Positions 42,511 through 52,592 of a DNA stretch of 64,000 nucleotides are shown piece by piece. Each line of letters opens with the position of its first letter. Positions within the stretch are counted from its first letter, which is position 1. The notes beneath the pieces are model-generated. The model worked only from the letters and a program-made list of their open reading frames with translations, was not told the DNA's origin and did no database searches. This DNA is from Sphingobacterium allocomposti. Its GTDB lineage: Bacteria > Bacteroidota > Bacteroidia > Sphingobacteriales > Sphingobacteriaceae. The position numbers and the translations under genes were made by a program. The DNA lies in the NCBI RefSeq assembly GCF_008124885.1, contig NZ_VNHX01000013.1, positions 54,482 to 118,481 of the forward strand, in the 5' to 3' direction.

Positions 42511-43446
42511 ATGGACACTAAACATAAAGCCATTCTATTGGGCATCGCGTCGGCCCTGTTTTTCGCAGCCACCTTTGTCCTCAATCGTTCCATGTCGCTG
42601 GAGGGCGGATCTTGGATCTGGAGTGCGTCCCTCCGGTATTTCTGGATGGCCTTACTCCTATTTCCCCTGCTGCTTGCCCGCGGAGAACTTCGTGCACTCC
42701 TTCGCGAGATGAGTAAGAATAAACTTGCTTGGCTGGGATGGAGCACAATCGGGTTCGGTATTTTTTATGGCGGCCTGACCTATGCTTCGTCGTTCACTCC
42801 AGGCTGGCTGGTGGCGGGGACGTGGCAACTGACCATCATAGCCGGCTTAGGCCTGTCCCCGCTTCTTAATCGGTCCGACAGGTCCGTTTCCCGTAATACT
42901 ATTCTTTTTTCCCTGATCATTGTATTGGGTGTCTTTATCTTACAGATACCTCTGGCGAAGTCGGTTTCTACGGACGACCTGCTGAAAAGCGTTCTCCCCG
43001 TATTGGTCGCAGCGGTGGCTTATCCTTTGGGCAATAGGAAGATGATGCAGATAACAGAAGGAAGGCTAACAGCTACGCAGCGACTTCTAGGCATGACTTT
43101 GGCCAGCCTGCCGTGCTGGATAGCATTAGCTGTTGTCGAAGGCTGTTACAACGGATTACCCGATGGAAACCAGCTTTTGCAGACCTTTATGGTTGCCGTA
43201 ACTTCCGGCGTTATCGCTACCAGCTTATTTTTCCGGGCCACCGACCTGGTTCGCGAAGATGAAAGAGGTTTAGCCGCCGTGGAGGCGACACAATCAACAG
43301 AAGTAGCTTTTGCGTTGGCCGGTGAAGTGCTTTTTCTCCACGCACCTTTCCCCGGCGCGCTATCTCTCCTCGGCATAGCCGTCATTAGCATCGGTATGGT
43401 ACTGCATAGCACTGGTCGGGCTGGAACTAAACGCAGCGATGATTAG
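42511..43446 (+). CDS. DMT-superfamily multidrug exporter (PF13536 EmrE-type)
   Basis: 311 residues with about ten membrane helices in two EamA-like halves, inner membrane. The N-terminal AILLGIASALFFAATFVLNR and LRYFWMALLLFPLLLARGEL, the GIFYGGLTYASSFTPGWLVA segment and the C-terminal LFFRATDLVREDERGLAAVE with ATQSTEVAFALAGEVLFL match the group named putative multidrug resistance efflux transporter. Substrates are unknown. It is the second gene after rnhA (21-base gap). Its end overlaps the convergent SIMPL gene by 4 bases, so no terminator lies between them. Confidence 0.88.
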   Translation: MDTKHKAILLGIASALFFAATFVLNRSMSLEGGSWIWSASLRYFWMALLLFPLLLARGELRALLREMSKNKLAWLGWSTIGFGIFYGGLTYASSFTPGWLVAGTWQLTIIAGLGLSPLLNRSDRSVSRNTILFSLIIVLGVFILQIPLAKSVSTDDLLKSVLPVLVAAVAYPLGNRKMMQITEGRLTATQRLLGMTLASLPCWIALAVVEGCYNGLPDGNQLLQTFMVAVTSGVIATSLFFRATDLVREDERGLAAVEATQSTEVAFALAGEVLFLHAPFPGALSLLGIAVISIGMVLHSTGRAGTKRSDD

Positions 43447-44177
43447 TTTGCCCCGTAACTCGCTTTTACCGTTATGTTCGCTGTCTTGCTACGCGAGGAG
43501 GTATTAAATGCCCCGCCGTAGGAATATTCTTCATTATCGTTCTGGCCGGTTATCTGAAAGATTCCCAGATCGGCCTTAATAAGGTCACCTAAGGAAGATC
43601 CAGCCTCCTCCGCTATGTTCGCCGCACGCTGCTTAGCGTTCTGTGAGGCCTGCGAAATGAGCTCCAGTTTAAGGTCTTCCAATTTTGAGTAATAGTAGTT
43701 CGGGGAGTTGGAACTCAGCTCAAGCCCCTGCGAGATGAGCGCAGAAATTTCCCGCGACGCATTGTCCACTTTATCAAGATCCTTCGACTCCACGCTCACG
43801 TTCTGGGAGAGATTGTAGCCAGCAAACGTGTTGTAGGTATTTCCGTTTCCATCGTTATGATAGGTGAATTCACGGTTAATGTTCACCGCATTGAATAAGA
43901 TCTCTTTTGGATTAATCCCCTGGCTTACCAGAAACTGCCGCACTAGCTCACGGTCGTGCTTCAACTGCTCCGAAGCCGTACTCAGGTCCATGGATTTTCG
44001 GCTGTAAGACGCTGACCACTTCACAATATCCGATTCGAAATCTTTTTTAGCATTTCCGGTGACATTGATTGTGTTGTTCATCCGATATTTAAATTTGTAA
44101 GCATTTCCGAGAACCAGAGCGAAAAGGACTACGGACAGGCCGGCGATGATGGTAGCAACAAGGCTATTCGATTTCAT
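43443..44177 (-). CDS. SIMPL (DUF541) domain periplasmic protein
   Basis: 244 residues from MKSNSLVATI at 44177; an ATG at 44210 would add 11. One N-terminal membrane helix (about 6-28) anchors or exports the protein. The SIMPL domain covers about 38-240: INVTGNAKKDFESDIVKWSA, FAGYNLSQNVSVESKDLDKV, and SQASQNAKQRAANIAEEAGS with the LGDLIKADLG loop. Proteins of this family form oligomers and have been linked to oxidative stress and signalling in other bacteria, but the biochemical role is unclear. Monocistronic. Confidence 0.88.
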   Translation of the reverse strand: MKSNSLVATIIAGLSVVLFALVLGNAYKFKYRMNNTINVTGNAKKDFESDIVKWSASYSRKSMDLSTASEQLKHDRELVRQFLVSQGINPKEILFNAVNINREFTYHNDGNGNTYNTFAGYNLSQNVSVESKDLDKVDNASREISALISQGLELSSNSPNYYYSKLEDLKLELISQASQNAKQRAANIAEEAGSSLGDLIKADLGIFQITGQNDNEEYSYGGAFNTSSRSKTANITVKASYGAN

Positions 44178-44398
44178 ATTTCCAAAATTTAGTTTTCTTC
44201 TTGACGTCACTGGTGATCCGGAGTACGCCTCCTACTCCTAACCGCTTCACAATTTTATCCTTCGCCTTCACCATTTAACAACTTTACCCTTCACAGCTTC
44301 GCAGTTTTATCTGTATCTATGTAAAAAAGTTAAAACATCCTGCTTAATTTACGCATTTTTTGTTTCTTTAAGCTGAAAAATAAGTTTTAATTCACAAT

Positions 44399-47212
44399 AT
44401 GCGAAAAAAAATAGCCGTCCTCGGCATTTCCTTAACGCTCGCCTCCGGAGCAATTGCGCAAAAACGGCCACTAGACCATACGGTCTACGACAGTTGGAAA
44501 AGCGTCAGCCAGATAGAAGTCAGCAAAAGCGGACAATTCATTCACTACCAGATTGTGCCCCAGGAGGGCGATGCGCTCTTTCAGCTGAGAAGCAGCAACA
44601 ATGACTTGCTATTCTCGGTGCCCCGCGCCAGTGGGGCTAAACTGACGCAGGGCGAATCATTTTTAATTGCTTCTATCAAGCCCATGTTTGAAGAGACCAG
44701 ACAGGCCAAGATCAAAAAAAAGAAGGCCGACGACATGCCCAAAGATTCGTTGCTAATCATCGACCTACAACGTAAGGACATATGGAAAGCTCCCAATGTC
44801 AAGTCCTTCAAACTTGCCCATCTTAAAAACGACTACGTCGCATACCTAACCGAAGAAAAAAGGTCGGTCAGCGTGACCACTGCCGATACCACTTCTTCTG
44901 CCTCCAAGGCCAAGCCAGCTAAGGAACAAAACGTGGCCATCCTTCATTTAAAAAATCTCCTTACAGGTGATACGACAAACTTCTGGAAGGTTGATCAGTA
45001 TGCTTGGAGCCCGAATGAGCAGCAGTTAGTGTTTACAAAAAAAAGCGACCCAAAAGATTCGTTGTCCACGGACGCCGGCGTATACATCTACGATGTCACC
45101 AACAAGAAATTGAAGAAAATAAGCCACGGTCGGGGTAACTACAAAGAACTGCGTTTCGACGACCAGGGCACGCAAATTGCTTTTTTGGCAGATAAATCTC
45201 CTGAAAAGGCACTCGTCAAAGATTTTAAGCTATATTATTATACGCCTCAGCTGGATACGGCCCGTATTGTCGTAAGCCAACAGAGCGCGGGTATGCCGGC
45301 GCAGTGGCATGTCAGCGGCGATGCAACACTAACCTTTAGCGCAGACGGCCATAAGCTTTTCTTTGGACTGGCACCGATTCCGGCAGTAAAAGATACCACG
45401 CTGGTTGAGTTCGAACATGCACAGGTGGATATCTGGCATTGGAAAGACGATTACCTGCAGCCACAACAGTTGGTCAATCTGAAAAGAGACCTGTCCAGAA
45501 ATTTCCTTGCAGTGGTCTATCCCAAAGACGGCGGCCGGATTGTCCCGCTTGTTGATGACACGTTTAATAGGACAAGCACCAGTGACGACGCAAATAGCGA
45601 ATGGATACTGGCGACGACAGATTTCGGCAAACGCATAGAATCGCAATGGGAAGGAAGAACGTTGTCGGATGTTTACATCGTCTCGTCGCGCTCCGGTGCG
45701 CGAAGACTCGTGAAGGCCAACCTCAACGGATACGCATTGCTATCCCCCACCGGAGCGTTTGTTATCTACTTCGATAGGGACCTTGCAAATTGGTACAGCT
45801 ATGAGGTTACCACCGGAAAGACTGTCTTGTTAAACGACGGCGTACCGGTAAGTTTTGTGGACGAAGAGAACGACTCTCCCAACCTGCCGGGTCCCTATGG
45901 TGTGGCGGGCTGGTCGGCAGAGGGCAAACATATATTCCTCTATGATCGGTATGATATCTGGAAATTTGAGCTAAACGGCCGAAGCAAACAGCTGCTCACA
46001 AACGGAGAAGGACGCGCAACGCGCACAACGTTCCGCTATATCGATCTTGCCCGCAAGGATCACCCCCGCTACCAATCGACATTAATCGGGGACAAACAGC
46101 CCATCTTCCTGACCGGCTTTAACGAAGTTACAAAGGAAAACGGGGTATTTACGGCACATCCCTCAAAGGCAAGAAAGCCGGAGGAGGTCTTCGTGGGCGG
46201 GTTCACTTATCGGTCGTTTAAAGCCTCTGATGATCTGCAGACGATAGTTTATACGAAAGAGAATTATACGCATTCTCCGGATGTTTACGCTTCCAAGCGA
46301 TTCAAGCAGGAGATCAGGCTAACAGATATCAATCCGCAGCAGCATTCGTACAACTGGGGCACGGCAGAGCTGGTTAGGTGGACTACACCGTCTGGATTCG
46401 AGGCTGAGGGTATTTTATACAAGCCGGAAAATTTTGATCCCGATAAGAAGTATCCTATTATTGCTTATTTCTATGAAAAGCTCAGCGATGGGCTGTACAC
46501 CTATCAGGCGCCGGCTCCTACTCCATCACGGCTAAATATTCCATACTTTGTCAGCAACGAGTATCTGGTATTTGCTCCCGATATACGTTATGAAATCGGC
46601 TATCCGGGAAAGTCTGCCGAAGAATATGTCAACTCGGGCATGCGTTATCTGGCTCAAAACAGCTGGGTAGACTCCACGAAAATGGGAATTCAGGGACAAA
46701 GCTGGGGAGGCTATCAGGTGGCGCATTTAATAACGCGGACAAATATGTACGCCGCGGCTTGGGCCGGCGCGCCGGTGGTTAACATGACTTCAGCATACGG
46801 CGGTATACGTTGGCAGACGGGACTGTCCCGACAGTTTCAGTATGAACATACGCAGTCCCGTATAGGAAAGACGCTCTGGGAAGACCGGAATTTATATATT
46901 GAGAACTCGCCGCTGTTCTTTCTGGATCGCGTGACTACACCGGTAGCTATTATGCATAACGACAACGACGGCGCGGTTCCTTGGTATCAGGGTATAGAAA
47001 TGTTTACCGCGTTAAGAAGGCTGCAAAAACCGGTCTGGATGCTCAACTATAATGGCGATGAACATAACCTGATGAAAAGACAAAACAGAAAGGATATTCA
47101 AATCCGGGAGGCACAGTTCTTCGACCACTTCTTAAAAGGCAAACCCGCGCCACAGTGGATAAAAACCGGTGTCCCCGCAACGAAAAAAGGCATAGACTGG
47201 GGGCTACAATAA
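44399..47212 (+). CDS. S9 family peptidase, large secreted form
   Basis: 937 residues, signal peptide ending GAIAQ (about 21). A long propeller-like region (about 30-660) is followed by the alpha/beta-hydrolase domain with S768 in QGQSWGG, D857 in NDNDGAVPW and H889 in GDEHNL. All three catalytic residues are present. It is about 180 residues longer than the other S9 enzyme in this window and only distantly similar, belonging to the long Bacteroidota S9 group. It should cleave peptides in the periplasm. The gene stands alone and ends in a clear terminator. Confidence 0.91.
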   Translation: MRKKIAVLGISLTLASGAIAQKRPLDHTVYDSWKSVSQIEVSKSGQFIHYQIVPQEGDALFQLRSSNNDLLFSVPRASGAKLTQGESFLIASIKPMFEETRQAKIKKKKADDMPKDSLLIIDLQRKDIWKAPNVKSFKLAHLKNDYVAYLTEEKRSVSVTTADTTSSASKAKPAKEQNVAILHLKNLLTGDTTNFWKVDQYAWSPNEQQLVFTKKSDPKDSLSTDAGVYIYDVTNKKLKKISHGRGNYKELRFDDQGTQIAFLADKSPEKALVKDFKLYYYTPQLDTARIVVSQQSAGMPAQWHVSGDATLTFSADGHKLFFGLAPIPAVKDTTLVEFEHAQVDIWHWKDDYLQPQQLVNLKRDLSRNFLAVVYPKDGGRIVPLVDDTFNRTSTSDDANSEWILATTDFGKRIESQWEGRTLSDVYIVSSRSGARRLVKANLNGYALLSPTGAFVIYFDRDLANWYSYEVTTGKTVLLNDGVPVSFVDEENDSPNLPGPYGVAGWSAEGKHIFLYDRYDIWKFELNGRSKQLLTNGEGRATRTTFRYIDLARKDHPRYQSTLIGDKQPIFLTGFNEVTKENGVFTAHPSKARKPEEVFVGGFTYRSFKASDDLQTIVYTKENYTHSPDVYASKRFKQEIRLTDINPQQHSYNWGTAELVRWTTPSGFEAEGILYKPENFDPDKKYPIIAYFYEKLSDGLYTYQAPAPTPSRLNIPYFVSNEYLVFAPDIRYEIGYPGKSAEEYVNSGMRYLAQNSWVDSTKMGIQGQSWGGYQVAHLITRTNMYAAAWAGAPVVNMTSAYGGIRWQTGLSRQFQYEHTQSRIGKTLWEDRNLYIENSPLFFLDRVTTPVAIMHNDNDGAVPWYQGIEMFTALRRLQKPVWMLNYNGDEHNLMKRQNRKDIQIREAQFFDHFLKGKPAPQWIKTGVPATKKGIDWGLQ

Positions 47213-47234
47213 AAACCAAAGTAAAAAACAAACT

Positions 47235-47279
47235 GAAAATGCGACTTTGTTACAAAACACGGTCGCATTTTCTATTATA
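47235..47279 (+). terminator. Terminator of the long S9 peptidase gene
   Basis: GAAAATGCGAC (47235-47245) pairs perfectly with GTCGCATTTTC (47262-47272), 16-base loop, T/A-rich tail. Confidence 0.75.
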
Positions 47280-47406
47280 TCACAAAAAAAACATATTAAT
47301 TTTATATTTTTTTCATTTACGCTATTTGTTTTTTAAAAATAAACGTACATTTACAACGCAAAACAACCAAGAACTGTATAAAAACAATAAAACTATTAAA
47401 TAGAAA

Positions 47407-49596
47407 ATGTCAAGCCTAAGATTTAAAGCAGCAGAGTCAGCCGTTTCTCGACCTCTTGATGATGTTAAAAAAGTAGAATCTTTAAAAGCTACCAGTATCT
47501 ACGGAAAGAACGTATTTACAGTAGCCAAAATGAAGGATTACCTATCGAAAACCACATACAAGGAATTGATAGAGTTTATCGAGGAAGGCTCCCAGATCTC
47601 CAGAGATATCGCCGACCATATCGCACAGGCCATGAAAACCTGGGCTATCGAAAATGGGGCGACACACTACACCCACTGGTTTCAGCCACTAACAGGAACA
47701 ACGGCAGAGAAACATGACGCTTTCTTCGAGCCTGACAGCAATGGCGAAGCCATCGAGAAATTCACCGGCGACGCGCTTGCACAGCAAGAACCTGATGCTT
47801 CGTCCTTTCCCAACGGGGGAATCCGCAATACATTCGAAGCACGCGGATATACGGCCTGGGATCCATCTTCTCCGGCGTTTATTTTCGAAACTGTCGCCGG
47901 AAAGACTCTGTGTATCCCTACTGTATTTGTATCATACACAGGAGAGTCTCTTGACTATAAAGCACCATTGTTGAAGGCTATCGCTGCGATCGATAAAGCG
48001 GCGACAGATGTGGTTCATTATTTTGACAAGTCCGTAACGAAAGTAAATGCTTCTTTAGGTATTGAGCAAGAGTATTTTCTGGTCGATCTTTCTTTATTTC
48101 ATGCGCGCCCAGATCTGCAGCTTACCGGTCGGACCCTTTTTGGACACATGGCTGCGAAAGGGCAGCAGTTGGAAGACCACTATTTCGGAGCCATTCCCGA
48201 GCGTGTTCTTGCGTACATGGTTGATCTTGAAAACGAAGCGTTAAAACTTGGTATACCATTAAAAACGCGTCACAACGAGGTGGCCCCTTCACAGTTCGAG
48301 TGTGCTCCGATGTATGAAGAAATCAACTTGGCTATCGACCATAACCAGCTGTTGATGAACTTGATGGAACAAGTAGCTATCCGTCACAATTTCAAAGTAT
48401 TGTTGCATGAGAAGCCGTATAGCGGCGTTAACGGTTCCGGTAAGCACAACAACTGGTCGTTAATTACCAACACAGGCATCAACTTATTATCTCCGGGCAA
48501 AACGCCTAAAAATAACCTGATGTTCCTGACATTCTTCGTAAATACCATCAAAGCTGTTTATGAGAACGCCGACTTACTCCGTGCATCTATCGCGAGCCAC
48601 AGTAACGACCACCGTCTTGGAGCGAACGAAGCACCTCCGGCAATCATTTCCATTTTCCTAGGCTCCCAGCTGGATGAGATTCTAGAAGAAGTGGAGTCGG
48701 CACGTGTTGCAAAGAAAGTGAAGAACGAAACGAATTTATGGCACGGTATTCCTAAAATTCCAGAGTTGAAGCTCGATAACACCGACCGTAACCGTACTTC
48801 TCCTTTTGCCTTCACAGGTAATAAATTTGAATTCCGTGCCGTGGGATCTTCGGCAAATGCGGCCCTTCCAATGACTATATTGAATGCTATTGTAGCGGCA
48901 CAGTTGATCGAATTCAAAAATGAAGTTGACAAACAGATCAAAAAAGGAACTAAAAAGGATCTGGCATTATTGAACGTTGTCCGCAAGTACATCAAAGAAT
49001 CTAAAGCAATCCGCTTCGAAGGAAACGGTTACAGCGAGGAATGGGCAGCAGAAGCGGAAGCCCGTGGCTTGTCGAACATCAAGTCGACACCAAAAGCACT
49101 TGATGTATACGTGAAAGAAGAGAGCTTGGAGTTGTTCGAAAAGCTAGGCATCTATTCTAAACGCGAGTCGGAAGCCCGCCACGAAATTCTATTAGAAAAC
49201 TTCTATAAAAAACTGCAGATCGAAGCCCGCGTTATCGGCGAGGTTGTAACCAGCCAGATTGCACCGGCCTGTTTCGTTTATCAAAACGAACTTATCGAAA
49301 ACGTGAAAGGACTTAAAGATCTTGGGCTACCTAAAGAGGCGTATAGCTCACAGCTGAATTTAGTGGAGCGTATCTCTAAGCATACAAACCTTATTTTGGA
49401 AAAAGCAGAAGAAATGCGCCAAGCTCGTAAAGAAGCGAACAACATTGAAGATGTACGTGAAAGAGCAATTGCCTATGACGAAGTGGTAAAACCATACTTT
49501 GATGAGATCCGCTATCATGTGAATAAGCTGGAGAAAATCGTGGATGACAACAGATGGCCTTTACCAAAGTTACGTGAGTTATTGTTCTTACGCTAA
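47407..49596 (+). CDS. glnN: Glutamine synthetase type III
   Basis: 729 residues, the length of type III enzymes (types I and II are about 360-470). It makes glutamine from glutamate, ammonia and ATP in the cytoplasm. The N-terminal type III domain shows FQPLTGTTAEKHDAFFEP and FPNGGIRNTFEARGYTAWDP; the catalytic core has LGIEQEYFLVD (metal-binding glutamates), KTRHNEVAPSQFECAPMYEE, GVNGSGKHNNWSL (the NGSGKHxN ammonia/glutamate loop), and RTSPFAFTGNKFEFRAVGSS. A helical C-terminal region (about 590-729) is type III specific. No PII gene is adjacent. A very AT-rich leader precedes it and a strong terminator follows. Confidence 0.96.
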   Translation: MSSLRFKAAESAVSRPLDDVKKVESLKATSIYGKNVFTVAKMKDYLSKTTYKELIEFIEEGSQISRDIADHIAQAMKTWAIENGATHYTHWFQPLTGTTAEKHDAFFEPDSNGEAIEKFTGDALAQQEPDASSFPNGGIRNTFEARGYTAWDPSSPAFIFETVAGKTLCIPTVFVSYTGESLDYKAPLLKAIAAIDKAATDVVHYFDKSVTKVNASLGIEQEYFLVDLSLFHARPDLQLTGRTLFGHMAAKGQQLEDHYFGAIPERVLAYMVDLENEALKLGIPLKTRHNEVAPSQFECAPMYEEINLAIDHNQLLMNLMEQVAIRHNFKVLLHEKPYSGVNGSGKHNNWSLITNTGINLLSPGKTPKNNLMFLTFFVNTIKAVYENADLLRASIASHSNDHRLGANEAPPAIISIFLGSQLDEILEEVESARVAKKVKNETNLWHGIPKIPELKLDNTDRNRTSPFAFTGNKFEFRAVGSSANAALPMTILNAIVAAQLIEFKNEVDKQIKKGTKKDLALLNVVRKYIKESKAIRFEGNGYSEEWAAEAEARGLSNIKSTPKALDVYVKEESLELFEKLGIYSKRESEARHEILLENFYKKLQIEARVIGEVVTSQIAPACFVYQNELIENVKGLKDLGLPKEAYSSQLNLVERISKHTNLILEKAEEMRQARKEANNIEDVRERAIAYDEVVKPYFDEIRYHVNKLEKIVDDNRWPLPKLRELLFLR

Positions 49597-49630
49597 GATT
49601 AGACGACTACTAACCACCTATTAATAAGTC

Positions 49631-49665
49631 GGCGCCCAACTTTTTTTGTTGGGCGCCTTTTTTTT
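49631..49665 (+). terminator. Strong terminator of glnN
   Basis: GGCGCCCAAC (49631-49640) pairs perfectly with GTTGGGCGCC (49648-49657), followed by eight T. Confidence 0.95.
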
Positions 49666-49775
49666 CCGCACGCTGCGTATATTGTTACAGGTTGAAGCAC
49701 AAAAAATAACGGTTCCTATCCCGAGGCTGTCTATTCCTGCCGGGAATATCCATAAATCATCGACTTCCGGTGGAA

Positions 49776-50159
49776 CTAACTATCTTTGTCTTTTCCTGTT
49801 CTTTTCAAGATCATGACAGCTTCGTATTGTCCGGTATCATAGTGGGGCGGATCAATAGCGAGCTTGGTCGGAAAAGGCTTATTTTTGTCGAAAAAATAAA
49901 TTTTCGTCACGCTACCATAGTCGTTCGTCGGAAACATGTCCGCACACACTTCGTATTTCGCGTTCGCCATGTCGCCAACTGTAACGGCATATACGCGGAT
50001 GATGCCGCCCTTATTCTGCTCGTTACGTACGAAAGCTACCTCTTTAAAATCTCCGGGAAGGTCCTCAATGGAGGGTTGGCTGAACGCCTCCCAAATGCCG
50101 TAGCCGAGCAAGACAATCAGTCCCGCGGCTATCCACCATAACTTTTTATTTCGTTGCAT
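49776..50159 (-). CDS. Small membrane-anchored protein of unknown function
   Basis: 127 residues. One N-terminal membrane helix (about 8-24, WIAAGLIVLLGYGIWEAF) and a periplasmic domain of about 100 residues with a single cysteine (CADMF). I do not recognise a family. The mature part has DFKEVAFVRNEQNKGGIIRV and a conserved-looking FFDKNKPFPTKL, typical of a small beta-rich domain. The ATG touches the stop codon of the DJ-1 gene (no gap), so it is the third gene of the FMN reductase/DJ-1 operon and may share its stress-related role. Confidence 0.72.
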   Translation of the reverse strand: MQRNKKLWWIAAGLIVLLGYGIWEAFSQPSIEDLPGDFKEVAFVRNEQNKGGIIRVYAVTVGDMANAKYEVCADMFPTNDYGSVTKIYFFDKNKPFPTKLAIDPPHYDTGQYEAVMILKRTGKDKDS

Positions 50160-50738
50160 CTACACGTTTATGGTTACTCCTAACAACTTATAAAATTCCT
50201 TCAGAATCGCCTGATGACCGGGCCACGCCGGCGAAGTTACGAGGTTTCCATCAACCACAGCCTGATCTGCGGGCACGTTTTTCCATGTGCCTCCCGCTAG
50301 CTCAATATCAGGGCCGACAGCAACATATGCAGTCAATGTACGTCCTTGGAGAACCCGCGCTGTCGTCAGTACCTGTATACCGTGGCAAATGGCAGCCACG
50401 GGCTTATTTGCCTCAAAAAAGTGCTTTGTGATTTCGATAACCCGATCGTTTAACCGGATGTACTCGGCCGAACGGCCGCCGGCAATGTACAGGCCGTCAT
50501 AATCCGTCGGATTCACAGCATCAAAATCCTTGTTAATTGCAAAATTATGCCCCCGCAGTTCTTTATAAGTCTGGTCACCGGTAAAGTCGTGAACAGCGGT
50601 AGGCACCACATCGCCGCTTTTCCTATCAGGTGCGATAGCATCAACGTCAATACCGACGGCTCCCATAGCTTGAAAAGGAACCATTGCTTCGTAATCTTCT
50701 ACGTAGTCTCCGACTAGTAATAATACTTTCTTTGCCAT
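50160..50738 (-). CDS. DJ-1/PfpI family protein
   Basis: 192 residues, cytoplasmic. The class I glutamine amidotransferase-like fold is clear: KVLLLVGDYVEDYEAMVPFQ (with E14 near the active site), YDGLYIAGGRSAEYIR, and the nucleophile elbow AAICHGIQVL (C about 117). The family covers PfpI-type peptidases, glyoxalase-like enzymes and stress chaperones; the sequence does not say which. It is the middle gene of a three-gene operon: FMN reductase, DJ-1, small membrane protein (gaps 19 and 0 bases). That company suggests defence against electrophiles such as methylglyoxal or quinones, an inference. Confidence 0.88.
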   Translation of the reverse strand: MAKKVLLLVGDYVEDYEAMVPFQAMGAVGIDVDAIAPDRKSGDVVPTAVHDFTGDQTYKELRGHNFAINKDFDAVNPTDYDGLYIAGGRSAEYIRLNDRVIEITKHFFEANKPVAAICHGIQVLTTARVLQGRTLTAYVAVGPDIELAGGTWKNVPADQAVVDGNLVTSPAWPGHQAILKEFYKLLGVTINV

Positions 50739-50757
50739 ATGATTTCTGTTTAGTGTA

Positions 50758-51321
50758 TTAAAGTCCTTCTGCCATCCGTTCTTTCAAGACCCGCTTTGTT
50801 TTCCGGACCTTTGCTTCCAGCTGGCTTCTTAGCAGCATATTGGTAACGCCTTTCCCTTCCTCAAAGTTTTGATAAAACTCAGGCAGGCTAAAAGTCTCTA
50901 GTATTTCGGCACCGTCGAAAGGCAAGCGCGCCGTCGCTATATCGAGCACACTTTGGCCGCCACGCCGGCCAGGGCTTGTCGCCATAATAAATACAGGCTT
51001 TCCGTTATAGATCTTCCTCCCCGGAATCCGCGACACCCAGTCGATTAGACTTTTATACGCCGCGGTATGGTTGCCGTTGTTCTCCGCAAATGAAATCAGT
51101 ATAAAATCGGCAGCATCAATTTTATCAGCGAACGCATAGGCTAGAGCCGGTATCCCTTCTTCTTTTTCGAGGTCTACCGAAAAAATGGGCATCGCATAAT
51201 CATTGAGGTCCAGAATCTCGACCGTGTCGTCGGCTTCCTTATAATATTTACTGACGCTTGTTACAAATTTTCTGTTAATCGACTGACGGCTGTTACTCCC
51301 TGCAAATGCTAGTATGTTCAT
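50758..51321 (-). CDS. NADPH-dependent FMN reductase family protein
   Basis: 187 residues, cytoplasmic flavodoxin-fold protein. The phosphate-binding loop AGSNSRQSINRKF (8-20), the SFAENNGNHTAAYKSLIDWV stretch (PEYN-like position replaced by AENNGN) and the later MATSPGRRGG loop (about 115-124) are typical of NADPH:FMN or quinone reductases (PF03358). It probably reduces quinones or other electrophiles with NADPH. First gene of the operon with DJ-1 and a small membrane protein. Its AT-rich leader shares an ACAGGA...TTATG layout with other genes here. An AraC-type gene lies 286 bases upstream on the same strand. Confidence 0.87.
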   Translation of the reverse strand: MNILAFAGSNSRQSINRKFVTSVSKYYKEADDTVEILDLNDYAMPIFSVDLEKEEGIPALAYAFADKIDAADFILISFAENNGNHTAAYKSLIDWVSRIPGRKIYNGKPVFIMATSPGRRGGQSVLDIATARLPFDGAEILETFSLPEFYQNFEEGKGVTNMLLRSQLEAKVRKTKRVLKERMAEGL

Positions 51322-51607
51322 AAGTAAATAATTATTCAGTCCTGTTTGCTTTCAGTGGCATTCATGAACTCACTTCGTTCGTATGCTTGTCTCTGCGAGT
51401 ACATGCATATTTCATACTTGATGTATCCGTTTCTTAAAGCGTGGGGCATAGCTGTTTTCCAGCCCTCCCTCCCGGCCAGCGTTCGGCCAAGGGCTGAGTC
51501 CGCTTACGCCGCCCAGCGCAGTTCATACATCTAAATTTACTGTAAATAAAATTCAGGCGGAAAAAAATGTGTGATTTTCGTGTAAGATCTATTCGTCTTC
51601 CTCTTAT

Positions 51608-52492
51608 TTAACGCTCAACGGCGTGCTGGGCGATGAACTCGGAGGGGGATTCTTTCATGATACTTCGAAAAACCCGATTGAAATGCACCGCGGTATTGAA
51701 GCCACACTGGTAAGCCGCTTCCGAAATACTCTCTACCCGTTTGTTAACAAGAAGCTGACAGGCCTTCTCAATACGTATTTCATTCAAAAAGGAGACAAAC
51801 GTTTTCTTGGTATGTTTTTTAAAGAATTTACAGAAAGCTGTCGGTGTCATGTGGATAAGGGAAGACACCTCCTCCACCGTAACATTGCGTTTAAAATTAT
51901 CGATTGCGTACTTGATTACCGTGTTTATACGTTGTCCGTCGGAGTCATGAAACTCTATTTTATGCAATCCGGAATAGAGGGAGATCAATTGCTTTTCACG
52001 GTAGCGGAGGTAATCAAATATCTCTAAAATCTTTATCAGCTTATGGGGGCCCTCATCCCGATGTAGGCTCGAAAAAGCGTCGCGGATCGCTATGGCAAAC
52101 TCGGCCGGTAAGAGTTTGCTGGCAGGAATGTGATAAAACAAGCTACGGATCGCCTGCAACTCCGCCATCTCAAAAAAGGGAGCCAGCCTCTCCAGCGAGA
52201 AAAAAAGATGAACAATATGTATCGACTGTTCTTCCTCAGCATTTTCTCCCTTGAAAAATAGGTGTGGGTCGTTCGGTTTGATTAGAAAGATCTCATTCTC
52301 CAAACACGGTCGGATCAGGTTTCCGATCATAAAGGAACCATTGCCTTTCAGCAGATAGCTCAGCTGAAACTCGCGATGCCGATGGTAATAGCCATAAAAC
52401 TCGGGGCCGATATCTTCCATCACATAAAAGGCGCCGTCGCCGTGCGCCGGAACCGTAAACTCGATGGGCCTGCGGTAATCGTGGTTCTTCAT
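51608..52492 (-). CDS. AraC family regulator with cupin sensor domain
   Basis: 294 residues. The N-terminal cupin sensor (about 15-100) shows YHRHREFQLSYLLKGNGSFM and IFLIKPNDPHLF, the two histidine-bearing cupin strands. The AraC domain (about 188-290) has VTVEEVSSLIHMTPTAFCKF as first helix-turn-helix and ESISEAAYQCGFNTAVHFNR as second, ending FRSIMKESPSEF. It should sense a small molecule, often a sugar. Possible targets are the FMN reductase/DJ-1 operon downstream on the same strand or pruA upstream; neither is shown. A terminator separates it from pruA. Confidence 0.9.
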   Translation of the reverse strand: MKNHDYRRPIEFTVPAHGDGAFYVMEDIGPEFYGYYHRHREFQLSYLLKGNGSFMIGNLIRPCLENEIFLIKPNDPHLFFKGENAEEEQSIHIVHLFFSLERLAPFFEMAELQAIRSLFYHIPASKLLPAEFAIAIRDAFSSLHRDEGPHKLIKILEIFDYLRYREKQLISLYSGLHKIEFHDSDGQRINTVIKYAIDNFKRNVTVEEVSSLIHMTPTAFCKFFKKHTKKTFVSFLNEIRIEKACQLLVNKRVESISEAAYQCGFNTAVHFNRVFRSIMKESPSEFIAQHAVER

Positions 52493-52505
52493 AAGAAGTG
52501 GTATT

Positions 52506-52558
52506 ATAAAAAGCGAAAAGATGGCACCATCCGAAAAATCTTATGCTGCCATCTTTTC
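52506..52558 (-). terminator. Terminator of pruA
   Basis: GAAAAGATGGCA (52515-52526) pairs with TGCCATCTTTTC (52547-52558); on the minus strand GC and five T follow. Confidence 0.8.
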
Positions 52559-52592
52559 TATTTACAACAGCGCCCTAGGGCATCTGCTATCT